Origin: Candidatus Omnitrophota bacterium
Lineage (GTDB): Bacteria > Omnitrophota > Gorgyraeia > Pluralincolimonadales > Pluralincolimonadaceae
DNA: 12,134 bases
Reading direction: 5' to 3'
Assembly: GCA_020061685.1 (NCBI GenBank)
Contig: JAGUXU010000152.1
Span: 1 to 12,134, forward strand
Each line of letters begins with the position of its first letter. Position 1 is the stretch's first letter. A program made the position numbers and the translations under genes. This document shows positions 1 to 11,004 of the stretch, in pieces. Under the pieces are notes generated by a model. That model did not search any database and was not told where the DNA came from. It saw only the letters and a list, made by a program, of their open reading frames with translations.

Positions 1-257
1 CTCCAGAAACAGGTGGTGCTGGCCGAAGTAATGGTAATGCCGCGTTCCTGCTCCTGGACCATCCAGTCCATCGTGGCCGTACCCTCATCCACGCTGCCGA
101 TCTTATGCACGCGACCGGTGTAGAACAAGATCCTCTCGGTAGTCGTGGTCTTGCCCGCGTCTATGTGGGCTATTATGCCTATGTTTCTTGTCTTTTCTAA
201 AGCGTACTCTCTCGCCATATCCTGTTCACTCAATACAGACTGTGTTTTTATAGCCAT
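1..257 (-). CDS. fusA: Elongation factor G, N-terminal part (runs off the left edge)
   Basis: This is the first 85 codons of the translocation GTPase EF-G, which moves tRNAs and mRNA through the ribosome after peptide bond formation and helps recycle ribosomes. The G1 P-loop AHIDAGKT is at residues 30-37, followed by TTTERILFYTGR. The switch I (G2) motif RGITITSA appears near the end of the visible part. The rest of the G domain and domains II-V lie outside the window. The start is ambiguous. The ATG at 257 is 9 nt after the rpsG stop and adds 13 residues (MAIKTQSVLSEQD). The internal ATG at 218 gives MAREYALEKTRNIG, which matches the usual EF-G N terminus almost exactly. Neither has a strong Shine-Dalgarno. 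I give the longer form because of its tight coupling to rpsG, but 218 is equally likely. Identity is certain; only the start is open. Confidence 0.95.
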   Translation of the reverse strand, partial: MAIKTQSVLSEQDMAREYALEKTRNIGIIAHIDAGKTTTTERILFYTGRVHKIGSVDEGTATMDWMVQEQERGITITSASTTCFW

Positions 258-266
258 CGTCCATGT

Positions 267-734
267 TTACCATCTAAAGTGGCTGAAGGCCTTGTTCGCC
301 TCGGCCATCTTGTGAGTGTCTTCGCGTTTCTTTACCGCGGAACCTGTCCCGTTATAAGCGTCCAATATCTCCGTGGCAAGTTTATCCACCATCGGCTTTC
401 CCTTGCGCGCCTTCGCGTAGTCCCTGATCCATCTCATGGCGATGGATACGCCTCTGTCCTGGCGCACCTCGATCGGCACCTGATAAGTGGCGCCGCCGAC
501 CCTTCTTGATTTTAATTCCACCAGGGGCCTGGCGTTATCCAGCGCCTTCTGGAAGACCTCAAGCGGCTCCTTGCCTACCTTCTTGGCCGCCGCCTCAAAA
601 GCGGAATATACTATGTGCTCGGCGATCGATTTCTTGCCGCGCTCCATTATCATATTCATGAACTTGGAGACCACTTTTGACTTATATTTTGGATCCGGTA
701 ATATTTCTCTTCCTTCGGCTCTGCGTCTTCTCAT
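267..734 (-). CDS. rpsG: 30S ribosomal protein S7
   Basis: This is ribosomal protein S7, a primary 16S rRNA binder that nucleates assembly of the 30S head and lines the E site. The length of 155 aa is normal for the family. It begins MRRRRAEGREILPDPKY and ends HKMAEANKAFSHFRW, both typical of bacterial S7. The central RRVGGATYQVPIEV and the RWIRDYAKAR segment are the conserved rRNA-binding core. It follows rpsL by 19 nt and precedes fusA by 9 nt, the standard str operon order. A weak AAAAGG sits about 10 nt upstream of the ATG. In E. coli, S7 represses its operon by binding the roughly 100-nt rpsL-rpsG spacer; here the 19-nt gap leaves no room for that operator, so control must differ or lie in coding sequence. 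The stop is TAA. Confidence 0.98.
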   Translation of the reverse strand: MRRRRAEGREILPDPKYKSKVVSKFMNMIMERGKKSIAEHIVYSAFEAAAKKVGKEPLEVFQKALDNARPLVELKSRRVGGATYQVPIEVRQDRGVSIAMRWIRDYAKARKGKPMVDKLATEILDAYNGTGSAVKKREDTHKMAEANKAFSHFRW

Positions 735-753
735 TTACTTTTAACCTTTTACT

Positions 754-1125
754 TTATTTCGGCATCTTAGCGCCGTACTTTGACCTCGATTTCTTACGTT
801 GGTTGACTCCCGCCGCATCCAACGTGCCGCGCACGATATGATATCTTACGCCCGGAAGGTCCTTGACCCTCCCGCCTCTTACTAAAACAATAGAGTGTTC
901 CTGCAGGTTATGTCCTTCGCCGGGTATATATGACGTCACCTCGATACCGTTAGTGAGCCTGACCCTTGCGATCTTCCTTAGAGCCGAGTTCGGCTTCTTG
1001 GGAGTCATCGTCTTTACCTGCAGACAGACCCCCCGTTTCTGCGGACATTTCTTCAAGGCAGGGGATTTTGTCCTCTTTCTCTTCTGTACCCTTCCGAACC
1101 TGATCAATTGCGCGATTGTTGGCAT
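754..1125 (-). CDS. rpsL: 30S ribosomal protein S12
   Basis: This is ribosomal protein S12, located at the decoding centre, where it monitors codon-anticodon geometry and influences fidelity and streptomycin response. The length of 123 aa is one short of E. coli. The conserved loop TPKKPNSALRK covers residues 41-51, with Lys43 and Lys44. GGRVKDLPGVRYH covers residues 84-96, with Lys88 and Pro91. These positions, where streptomycin-resistance substitutions are classically found, carry the usual sensitive-type residues. Asp89, the residue methylthiolated by RimO in E. coli, is present. The ATG is preceded by a clear AGGAG at 1131-1135 with 5-nt spacing. It sits 14 nt after rpoC and 19 nt before rpsG, so it is probably cotranscribed with the polymerase genes. 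The stop is TAA. Confidence 0.98.
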   Translation of the reverse strand: MPTIAQLIRFGRVQKRKRTKSPALKKCPQKRGVCLQVKTMTPKKPNSALRKIARVRLTNGIEVTSYIPGEGHNLQEHSIVLVRGGRVKDLPGVRYHIVRGTLDAAGVNQRKKSRSKYGAKMPK

Positions 1126-1130
1126 CTTTA

Positions 1131-1135
1131 CTCCT
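1131..1135 (-). promoter_or_regulatory. Ribosome binding site of rpsL
   Basis: AGGAG with 5-nt spacing to the rpsL ATG, in the 14-nt gap after rpoC. It fixes the rpsL start and allows translation independent of rpoC. Confidence 0.8.
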
Positions 1136-1139
1136 GAAT

Positions 1140-5174
<4,035 letters not shown>

Positions 5175-5175
5175 T

Positions 5176-8100
5176 TTATTTTTTCTTCTCCGTCTTTACA
5201 TCCAGACAAAGGCTTTGGAGTTCCTTCAATAACACATTAAACGACTCCGGAGTGCCGGGCTGCAAGGCGTTCTCTCCCTTCACGATCGCCTCGTAGATCC
5301 TCGTACGTCCGATCACATCGTCGGATTTCACGGTCAATAGTTCCTGAAGGGTAAAGGCCGCCCCGTATGCCTCAAGCGCCCAGACTTCCATCTCTCCGAA
5401 CCTCTGGCCGCCGAATTGGGCCTTTCCGCCGAGAGGCTGCTGCGTGACCAACGAGTACGGGCCGATGGAACGCGCGTGTATCTTCTCATCGACTAAGTGG
5501 ATAAGCTTCATCATATAGATGTAGCCCACCGTGACCTTCTGGTCGAACGGCTCGCCGCTTAGCCCGTCGTGCAATATGACGCGCCCGTCTTCCGGAAGAC
5601 GGGCGTTCCTCAATTCCTGCTTTATCTCTTCCTCCTTGGCCCCGTCAAAGACAGGAGAGGCCACATGGAATCCGAGGATCTTGGCGGCCCAGCCTAAATG
5701 CGTCTCAAGTATCTGCCCGACGTTCATACGGGAAGGCACGCCTAACGGGTTCAATATTATCTCGACGGGTGAGCCGTCCGGAAGATACGGCATATCCTCT
5801 TCGGGGACTATCCTTGCCACGACACCTTTGTTTCCGTGTCGTCCGGCCATCTTATCGCCGACCTGTATCTTCCTCTTGGTCGCTACGAGGACCACCACTT
5901 TCTTTAATACGCCTGCCGGAAGTTCATCGCCCCTCTTTATCTTATCTATCTCGCGCTCTTGCTCGTATTCCAGTTCGTCGGTCTGGTCGTCGAGTATCCT
6001 GAATATGCGTTTTATCTCGTCCTCGACTTCCTTATTATCGACTAATTTGATGCTGTCCAGTCCGCATCTCTCGAGCTTCTTTAAGTCCGACTCGCGGATC
6101 GTCTTATCTTTCGGTATCAGGACCTCGCCGGTCTCGTCATCCACAAGCCCGGAAGCCAGTTTCTGGCCGACTAAAAATTTCGCTAACTTGTGCGCCTTTT
6201 CTTTCTTTATGTGCTGTATCTGGCTCTCGTAATATTTCTTGATCTCCTCCAGTTGCGAGATCTCCTTCTGTATCTCCTCTTTGGTCTTTGCCTTGCCGCC
6301 TTTTCTGGTAAAGATCTTGACATCCACTGTGGTGCCTTCCACGCCCGGCGGGACGATCAGGGACGTGTCCCTGACATCGCCTGCCTTCTCTCCGAATATG
6401 GCGCGCAGCAGTTTCTCTTCCGGCGAGAGCTCGGTCTCGCTCTTGGGCGTCACTTTACCGACGAGGATATCCCCCGGCTCGACTTCGGCGCCGATCCTTA
6501 CGATACCGTCTTCGTCCAGGTTCTTCAGCGCGTCCTCGCTTACGTTCGGTATGTCACGCGTTATCTCTTCATTGCCCAGGCGCGTATCGCGCGCCTCAAG
6601 CTCAAATTCCTCTATATGTATGGAAGTGTATTTGTCTTCCTTCACCAGCTTTTCATTTATAATGATCGCGTCCTCAAAATTGTATCCCCTCCACGGCATA
6701 AACGCGACCAGGACGTTCTTGCCGAGCGCTAATTCGCCCTCAGAGGTCGCCGGGCCGTCCGCTATGACCTCGCCCTTCTTTACCTTCTGGCCGACCTTTA
6801 CGACCGGCCTCTGGTTTACGCAGGTATCGGCGTTGGAACGCATAAATTTGCGTAACCTGTATACTTTATCCCCGATCGTGATCTCGTCTGCCTGTAAGGA
6901 CTTAACTACGCCTTCCTCCTCCGCAATGATCACCGCCCCCGAATCCTTGGCGGCCCTGTATTCCATACCCGTAGCGATCAGCAGCGCCTCCGTCACCATC
7001 AAGGGGACCGCCTGCCGTTGCATGTTGGAACCCATCAAGGCGCGGTTTGCGTCGTCATGCTCCAGGAAAGGTATAAGGCTTGCCGCGATAGAAACCAGCT
7101 GACGGGGGCTGACGTCCATATAGTTGACCTTTTCTTTCGGGACGAGGGGAAAATCACCCCTGTACCTGCACAATATGTCCCTCTCAGCGAAATGCCCGTC
7201 CGAATCCAATTTAGCGTTCGCCTGCGCAATGATATATTTGTCCTCGATGTCGGCGGAGAGATATTCTTCTTTCTCGGAGACCCTTCCCTTCTCCGCCTTT
7301 CTATAGGGCGTCTCGATAAAACCGAACTCATTTATACGCGCATAGGTACATAGCGATGCGATCAGGCCGATATTCGGGCCTTCAGGCGTCTCGATAGGAC
7401 AGATACGCCCGTAATGCGAATGATGGACGTCGCGGACCTCGAATCCTGCGCGTTCGCGGGAAAGGCCACCGGGCCCCAGGGCGCTCAAGCGGCGCTTGTG
7501 GGTCATCTCTGCCAAAGGATTGGTCTGGTCCATGAACTGCGAAAGCTGTGAACGGCCGAAGAAATCCCTTATGACGCTGGAGACGAGTTTCGAGTTAATG
7601 AGATTATGCGGCATTATATTCTCGAGGTCGTATATAGACAACCTCTCCCGGATGGACCGCTCAAGGCGCGCCAACCCGATCCTGAACTGGTTCTGGAGCA
7701 GTTCCCCGACGGTGCGGATCCTCCTGTTTCCCAGATGGTCGATATCGTCGATCTGGCCTTCGCCGTTCTTCAATTTAATTAAATATTTGATTATCGAGAC
7801 CAGGTCCTGAGGGGTGATGGTCCTTTGGTCAAGCGGCAGGTCCAGGCTCACCTTCCTGTTTATGATGTGCCTGCCTACGCGGCCCAGGTCATATCTCTTC
7901 GAGTCAAAGAAGAGCCTGTTTATAAGCCCCTGCGCCGATTCGATAGTCGCGGGGTCTCCCGGCCTTAGTTTCCTATATATGTCTACTAACGCTTCGTCTC
8001 TTGATTTAAGATGGTCTTTCTGGAGGGTATTCTCTATCTCGGGTGAGGCGGTCTTTAGGATCTGTATAGACCTGATATGGTTCTCGCCCCACAATTCGTC

Positions 8101-8874
8101 GACCAGTTCCTTTGTTATCTTCTTATATTTAAGGTTTAAGGATTCGCCTGTCTTTTCGTCTACGGTCACATCGCTCGCGATCGTGCTGCCGATCAGGTCC
8201 TTAAGATCCTGTTTTTCGCTGAGCTTGATCGTCTCGATGCCGCAGAAGGCATCTAATATGTCGTTGTCGCTTGAATAACCCAGCGCGCGCAAGAGGACCG
8301 TCGCCATGACTTTCCTTCGCCTGTCTATGACGGCGTGTATGCAGTCGTTTACGTCAAACTCGAACTCTATCCATGCGCCCCTGTACGGGATGACGCGCGC
8401 AGAATAAAGCCGCTTTCCGTTGGGATGGATCTCCTCCTCGAAAGAGACGCCCGGCGAACGATGCAACTGGCTTACTATGACCCGTTCGTCACCGTTGATG
8501 ATAAAGGTGCCTGTCTTGGTCATCAGCGGCAGCTCGCCGAGATAGACCTCCTGCTCCTTGATATCCTTATTACCGCGCAAGCGTATCTTGACCTTTAACG
8601 GCGAGGCAAAAGTCATGCCAAGGCTCAAGCACTCGAACTCGTCGTACTTCGGCTTGCCCAATGAATAATTGACGTACTCAAGTTTATAAGAGCCGTCCGG
8701 ATTCTCTATCGGGAAGAACTCATAGAAGACCTCTTCTAATCCCTTGTGCTCACGCTTGGCTTTCGGGACATCGATCTGCAGGAAGTCCTCAAAAGACTCC
8801 ACCTGAATATCGAGAAGATTGGGCATCTCGAAAAGTTCAGGTAATTTGGCGTAATTCTTCCTCTTGATAGTCAT
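5176..8874 (-). CDS. rpoB: DNA-directed RNA polymerase subunit beta
   Basis: This is the beta subunit of RNA polymerase, partner of RpoC in the catalytic cleft and the rifampicin target. It is 1232 aa against 1342 in E. coli; most of the difference is a shorter insert in the SI1 region (about 205-285). The rifampicin region (about 439-466) has the sensitive-type residues at the main positions: Ser445, Gln446, Asp449, His459, Arg462 and Ser464 (E. coli 512, 513, 516, 526, 529, 531). The catalytic block GDKMAGRHGNKG is at 1007-1018 with Lys1008 and Lys1016. A charged, helix-rich insert (about 863-985) precedes it and corresponds to the E. coli SI2 region. GGKAQFGGQRFGEMEVWALE near the C terminus is the conserved RpoC-contacting clamp segment. 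A good AAGGA (8881-8885) lies 6 nt before the ATG. The 26-nt gap from rplL leaves no space for an attenuator of the E. coli type. The stop is TAA. Confidence 0.98.
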   Translation of the reverse strand: MTIKRKNYAKLPELFEMPNLLDIQVESFEDFLQIDVPKAKREHKGLEEVFYEFFPIENPDGSYKLEYVNYSLGKPKYDEFECLSLGMTFASPLKVKIRLRGNKDIKEQEVYLGELPLMTKTGTFIINGDERVIVSQLHRSPGVSFEEEIHPNGKRLYSARVIPYRGAWIEFEFDVNDCIHAVIDRRRKVMATVLLRALGYSSDNDILDAFCGIETIKLSEKQDLKDLIGSTIASDVTVDEKTGESLNLKYKKITKELVDELWGENHIRSIQILKTASPEIENTLQKDHLKSRDEALVDIYRKLRPGDPATIESAQGLINRLFFDSKRYDLGRVGRHIINRKVSLDLPLDQRTITPQDLVSIIKYLIKLKNGEGQIDDIDHLGNRRIRTVGELLQNQFRIGLARLERSIRERLSIYDLENIMPHNLINSKLVSSVIRDFFGRSQLSQFMDQTNPLAEMTHKRRLSALGPGGLSRERAGFEVRDVHHSHYGRICPIETPEGPNIGLIASLCTYARINEFGFIETPYRKAEKGRVSEKEEYLSADIEDKYIIAQANAKLDSDGHFAERDILCRYRGDFPLVPKEKVNYMDVSPRQLVSIAASLIPFLEHDDANRALMGSNMQRQAVPLMVTEALLIATGMEYRAAKDSGAVIIAEEEGVVKSLQADEITIGDKVYRLRKFMRSNADTCVNQRPVVKVGQKVKKGEVIADGPATSEGELALGKNVLVAFMPWRGYNFEDAIIINEKLVKEDKYTSIHIEEFELEARDTRLGNEEITRDIPNVSEDALKNLDEDGIVRIGAEVEPGDILVGKVTPKSETELSPEEKLLRAIFGEKAGDVRDTSLIVPPGVEGTTVDVKIFTRKGGKAKTKEEIQKEISQLEEIKKYYESQIQHIKKEKAHKLAKFLVGQKLASGLVDDETGEVLIPKDKTIRESDLKKLERCGLDSIKLVDNKEVEDEIKRIFRILDDQTDELEYEQEREIDKIKRGDELPAGVLKKVVVLVATKRKIQVGDKMAGRHGNKGVVARIVPEEDMPYLPDGSPVEIILNPLGVPSRMNVGQILETHLGWAAKILGFHVASPVFDGAKEEEIKQELRNARLPEDGRVILHDGLSGEPFDQKVTVGYIYMMKLIHLVDEKIHARSIGPYSLVTQQPLGGKAQFGGQRFGEMEVWALEAYGAAFTLQELLTVKSDDVIGRTRIYEAIVKGENALQPGTPESFNVLLKELQSLCLDVKTEKKK
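5582..5605. repeat. Perfect 24-nt palindrome within rpoB
   Basis: CGCCCGTCTTCC is followed immediately by its exact reverse complement GGAAGACGGGCG, centred between 5593 and 5594. It encodes the ordinary RpoB segment NARLPEDGR, so the protein does not look disturbed. With no loop bases it would form a hairpin only with a tight turn, or a cruciform in DNA. It may be chance. Confidence 0.75.
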
Positions 8875-8880
8875 TCGCTT

Positions 8881-8885
8881 TCCTT
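8881..8885 (-). promoter_or_regulatory. Ribosome binding site of rpoB
   Basis: AAGGA with 6-nt spacing to the rpoB ATG, inside the 26-nt rplL-rpoB gap. It supports the start at 8874. Confidence 0.8.
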
Positions 8886-8900
8886 ATACTTTGGGTCTTA

Positions 8901-9311
8901 TTACTTAAGTTCGACCTTCGCGCCGGCGGCCTCTAACTTCTTTTTGATGTTCTCGGCCTCTTCCTTCGGGATATTTTCCTTGACCGTCTTTGGAGCGGAA
9001 TCCGCTAAGTCCTTGGCTTCTTTCAGGCCAAGGGTCGTGACGACGCGGATCTCCTTGATGACGTTGATCTTGTTTGCGCCAACATCCGTCAATACGACGG
9101 TAAATGTCGATTTCTCTTCCACAGCAGGCGCCGCACCGGCTACCGGTGCTCCTGCCGCCGCTGCCGCCATCGGGACGGCCGCAGTCACTCCGAACTTCTC
9201 CTCCATTGCCTTAACAAGCGTTGAGAGCTCCAGTACGCTCATCTCTTCGATAGATTTCATGATCTCGTTCAACTTCTTGCTAAGTTCTGTCTTCTCTGTC
9301 ACTTCTGCCAT
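8901..9311 (-). CDS. rplL: 50S ribosomal protein L7/L12
   Basis: This is the multi-copy stalk protein L7/L12, which dimerises on L10 and recruits the translational GTPases EF-Tu, EF-G and IF2. It is 136 aa, slightly longer than E. coli (121). The N-terminal dimerisation helices cover about 10-42 and end in LVKAMEEKFGV. A flexible Ala/Gly/Pro hinge covers about 43-63. The globular domain (about 68-136) has KINVIKEIRVVTTLGLKEAKDLADSAPKTVKE and closes with GAKVELK. Two glycines of the E. coli factor-binding helix are replaced: VRGATGLGL corresponds to IRVVTTLGL here. The start has the strongest Shine-Dalgarno in the window, AAGGAGG at 9317-9323 with 5-nt spacing, inside the last codons of rplJ. 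That fits the need for several L12 copies per L10. It begins 1 nt after the rplJ stop and is followed 26 nt later by rpoB. The stop is TAA. Confidence 0.98.
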   Translation of the reverse strand: MAEVTEKTELSKKLNEIMKSIEEMSVLELSTLVKAMEEKFGVTAAVPMAAAAAGAPVAGAAPAVEEKSTFTVVLTDVGANKINVIKEIRVVTTLGLKEAKDLADSAPKTVKENIPKEEAENIKKKLEAAGAKVELK

Positions 9312-9312
9312 C

Positions 9313-9876
9313 TTAGCCTCCTTTTCCCTCTTTTTTTTCCGCCTGAGGCGGATTCGCCTTCGGCGAAGAAATTGTATTTAAAATATAGACCAGTTTCTGT
9401 ATATTGCCCCTTAATACATTCGCCAATCCGCTTATGGGCGCCTTCATCCCGCCGACTACCCTCGCAAGTAATACCTCGCGCGGCGGAAGCATCGCCAATT
9501 CCTTTATCCTGTCTACCAGTAATATCTCGCCTTCAATATATCCGCCCTTTATGGCCATATTCTCTTCGACCCTGGCAAAATCGTATAATATCTTGGATGT
9601 CCTGGCCGGGTCTTCTTTCGCGAATGTTATGGCCGAGGAATTTTCGGCCAGATCACATAGCGAATCCAGGCTGCGTTTCTTGAGCGCCAGCTTCAGGATG
9701 GACTTCTTGACGACCTTGAGGTCCGACGAGGATTTCTTGAGGGTGCGTCTCAACTTCTCCGTCTTTGAGTTCGGGATCTTCTGGAAACTCACAAAGAAAA
9801 GGTAGGGATTCTCCTTGATGATCTTCGCCACTTCGTCGACCATTATCCCTTTAAATTTACGCCCGCTTTTTTCCAT
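9313..9876 (-). CDS. rplJ: 50S ribosomal protein L10
   Basis: This is L10, the base of the ribosomal stalk, which binds 23S rRNA next to L11 and carries L7/L12 dimers on its C-terminal helix. It is 187 aa, somewhat long for a family usually near 165-178. Recognisable parts are the N-terminal domain with KVVKKSILKLALKK (about 54-67) and ARVVGGMKAPISGLANVLRG followed by IQKLVYILNTI, the L12-binding helix. The N terminus is divergent: where most L10 proteins have a VxDYRGLT-like strand, this one reads LFFVSFQKIPNSKTEKLRR. The last roughly 18 residues form a low-complexity tail encoded partly by two perfect hairpins (9338-9367). It starts 4 nt after the rplA stop, with an AAGGGG 8 nt upstream of the ATG. 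The identity rests on fold-typical segments and on position between rplA and rplL. The stop is TAA. Confidence 0.95.
   Translation of the reverse strand: MEKSGRKFKGIMVDEVAKIIKENPYLFFVSFQKIPNSKTEKLRRTLKKSSSDLKVVKKSILKLALKKRSLDSLCDLAENSSAITFAKEDPARTSKILYDFARVEENMAIKGGYIEGEILLVDRIKELAMLPPREVLLARVVGGMKAPISGLANVLRGNIQKLVYILNTISSPKANPPQAEKKEGKGG
9317..9323 (-). promoter_or_regulatory. Strong ribosome binding site of rplL
   Basis: AAGGAGG, complementary to the anti-Shine-Dalgarno, lies 5 nt before the rplL ATG and within the terminal Lys-Gly-Gly codons of rplJ. It is the best ribosome binding site in the window, consistent with the need for more L12 than L10. Confidence 0.85.
9338..9367 (-). repeat. 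Two abutting 15-nt hairpins inside the 3' end of rplJ
   Basis: On the minus strand TTCGCC-GAA-GGCGAA (9353-9367) is followed directly by TCCGCC-TCA-GGCGGA (9338-9352). Each has a perfect 6-bp stem and a 3-nt loop, and together they make exactly 30 nt, ten codons' worth. They encode part of the L10 tail (the residues around SPKANPPQAE) and end 14 nt upstream of the rplL Shine-Dalgarno. The hairpins are followed by an A8 run, not T, so they are not a terminator. They look like a small palindromic element inserted in frame in a tolerant tail; copy number elsewhere is unknown. Confidence 0.7.
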
Positions 9877-9880
9877 TTCC

Positions 9881-10573
9881 TCAGCCCCTTGCCAGATTAG
9901 AAAGGTCCAGCCTGACGCCCGGACCCATTGTAGTCGATATCGCGATAGATCTTATGTAATTGCCCTTGAGCGTGGTCGGTCTCGCGTGCTGGACCGCCTC
10001 TATCAGCGTAAATGCATTGCTGTAAATGGCGTTCTCATCGAACGAGATCTTGCCCACCGCTATATTTATATTGGAGATCTTGTCCATCTTGAACTCGATC
10101 TTGCCGCCTCTGACTTCCTTGACCGCCCTGCCCACGTCTTCGGTGACCGTGCCCGCCTTCGGATTAGGCATAAGGCCGCGGGGGCCCAATATCTTGCCCA
10201 GTTTACTTAAGTCCCTCATCATCTCGGGTGTGGCCACCGCGACGTCGAAATCCATGAAACCCTTACTTACCTTCTCTATCAGGTCCTCGGCTCCCACGTG
10301 GTCGGCGCCCGCCTCTTTGGCCTTGTGCTGCGCCTCGCCTTTGCAGAATACCGCGACCTTCTTCGTCTTTCCGGTGCCGTGCGGCAATACGACCGTGCCT
10401 CTTACCATCTGGTCCGATTGCTTGGGGTCTATATCAAGTTTTATCGCCAGGTCGACGGACTCGTCAAATTTCGTCTTTGGGGCTTTCTTTAAGATAGAGA
10501 TAGCCTCTTTCAGGGAATATTTTTTCGACTTGTCGACCAGATTCTCAAATGATCTTACTCTCTTGCTCGCCAT
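9881..10573 (-). CDS. rplA: 50S ribosomal protein L1
   Basis: This is L1, which forms the mobile L1 stalk with 23S helices 76-78 and helps release E-site tRNA. It is 230 aa, close to the E. coli length (234). The two-domain pattern is visible: an N-terminal KYSLKEAISILKKAPKTKFDESVDLAI segment; the second domain containing KVAVFCKGEAQHKAKEAGAD; the signature KLGKILGPRGLMPNPKAGTVT (about 124-144); and a C-terminal return to domain I ending TTMGPGVRLDLSNL. It starts 4 nt after rplK with AAGG about 8 nt upstream. It is the only complete gene here ending in TGA, in the context GGGGCTGAGGAA that also serves the rplJ start. In many bacteria L1 represses translation of rplK-rplA through an rRNA-like mRNA leader; no intergenic leader exists here. 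Confidence 0.98.
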   Translation of the reverse strand: MASKRVRSFENLVDKSKKYSLKEAISILKKAPKTKFDESVDLAIKLDIDPKQSDQMVRGTVVLPHGTGKTKKVAVFCKGEAQHKAKEAGADHVGAEDLIEKVSKGFMDFDVAVATPEMMRDLSKLGKILGPRGLMPNPKAGTVTEDVGRAVKEVRGGKIEFKMDKISNINIAVGKISFDENAIYSNAFTLIEAVQHARPTTLKGNYIRSIAISTTMGPGVRLDLSNLARG

Positions 10574-10577
10574 CGCT

Positions 10578-11003
10578 TTAACCTTCTACCTCTATACCCA
10601 TGCTCCGGGCTGTTCCCGCGACGATCTTTATCGCCTGGTCCATATCTTCCGTATTCAGATCCTTTGATTTCATCTTCGCTATCTCGATCAACTGCGCCTT
10701 AGTGACCTTCCCGACCTTCTCTTTATTCGGGACGCCCGAGGCCTTCGCCAGACCGCATGCCCTCTTCAGGAGCACCGAGCAGGGCGGACTCTTGACGATA
10801 AAGCTGAAGGTCTTGTCCTCGTATACCGATATGACTACCGGCAAGACCAGCCCTTCCTGCGACTTGGACATCTCATTGAATTTCTTGCAGAATTCCATTA
10901 TATTGACTCCGTGCTGACCGAGCGCGGGGCCGACCGGCGGCGCAGGGTTCGCCTGTCCTGCCGGGCAATACAATTTTATCGTAGCCGTGATCTTCTTTGC
11001 CAT
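10578..11003 (-). CDS. rplK: 50S ribosomal protein L11
   Basis: This is L11, which binds the 1070 region of 23S rRNA (GTPase-associated centre), is needed for RelA activation in bacteria that have it, and contributes to the thiostrepton site. It is 141 aa, as in E. coli. The N-terminal proline-rich motif ANPAPPVGPALGQHGVNIME (about 18-37) has Pro20, Pro22, Pro23 and Pro26 intact. The RNA-binding C-terminal domain begins about residue 72 (PPCSVLLKRACG), contains NKEKVGKVTKAQLIEIAKMK, and ends GTARSMGIEVEG. The start is 1 nt after the nusG stop. The nearest purine-rich stretch, AGGTAGAG, lies inside nusG at a long spacing, so translational coupling to nusG is likely. The stop is TAA, 4 nt before rplA. 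Confidence 0.98.
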   Translation of the reverse strand: MAKKITATIKLYCPAGQANPAPPVGPALGQHGVNIMEFCKKFNEMSKSQEGLVLPVVISVYEDKTFSFIVKSPPCSVLLKRACGLAKASGVPNKEKVGKVTKAQLIEIAKMKSKDLNTEDMDQAIKIVAGTARSMGIEVEG

Positions 11004-11004
11004 T

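Noticed and set aside
735..753. Possible S7 operator in the rpsL-rpsG gap
   Set aside because: Nineteen bases, mostly A/T with no stem, cannot hold the known S7-binding structure.
5531..7102. Two long open frames on the plus strand (about 233 and 287 codons) antisense to rpoB
   Set aside because: They lie wholly opposite a conserved full-length rpoB, have Ser/Thr/Pro-rich low-information translations, and no recognisable family. They are shadows of rpoB codon bias.
7470..7560. Possible rifampicin-resistance substitutions in RpoB (E. coli positions 508 Ser to Arg, 518 Asn to Thr, 522 Ser to Ala)
   Set aside because: The main resistance positions (512, 513, 516, 526, 529, 531) carry sensitive-type residues, and the differences look like ordinary lineage variation.
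9129..9145. GCACCGG-CTA-CCGGTGC stem-loop in the rplL hinge
   Set aside because: It falls in an Ala/Gly/Pro-rich hinge where GC-rich codons readily produce short inverted repeats, and no function or second copy is visible.
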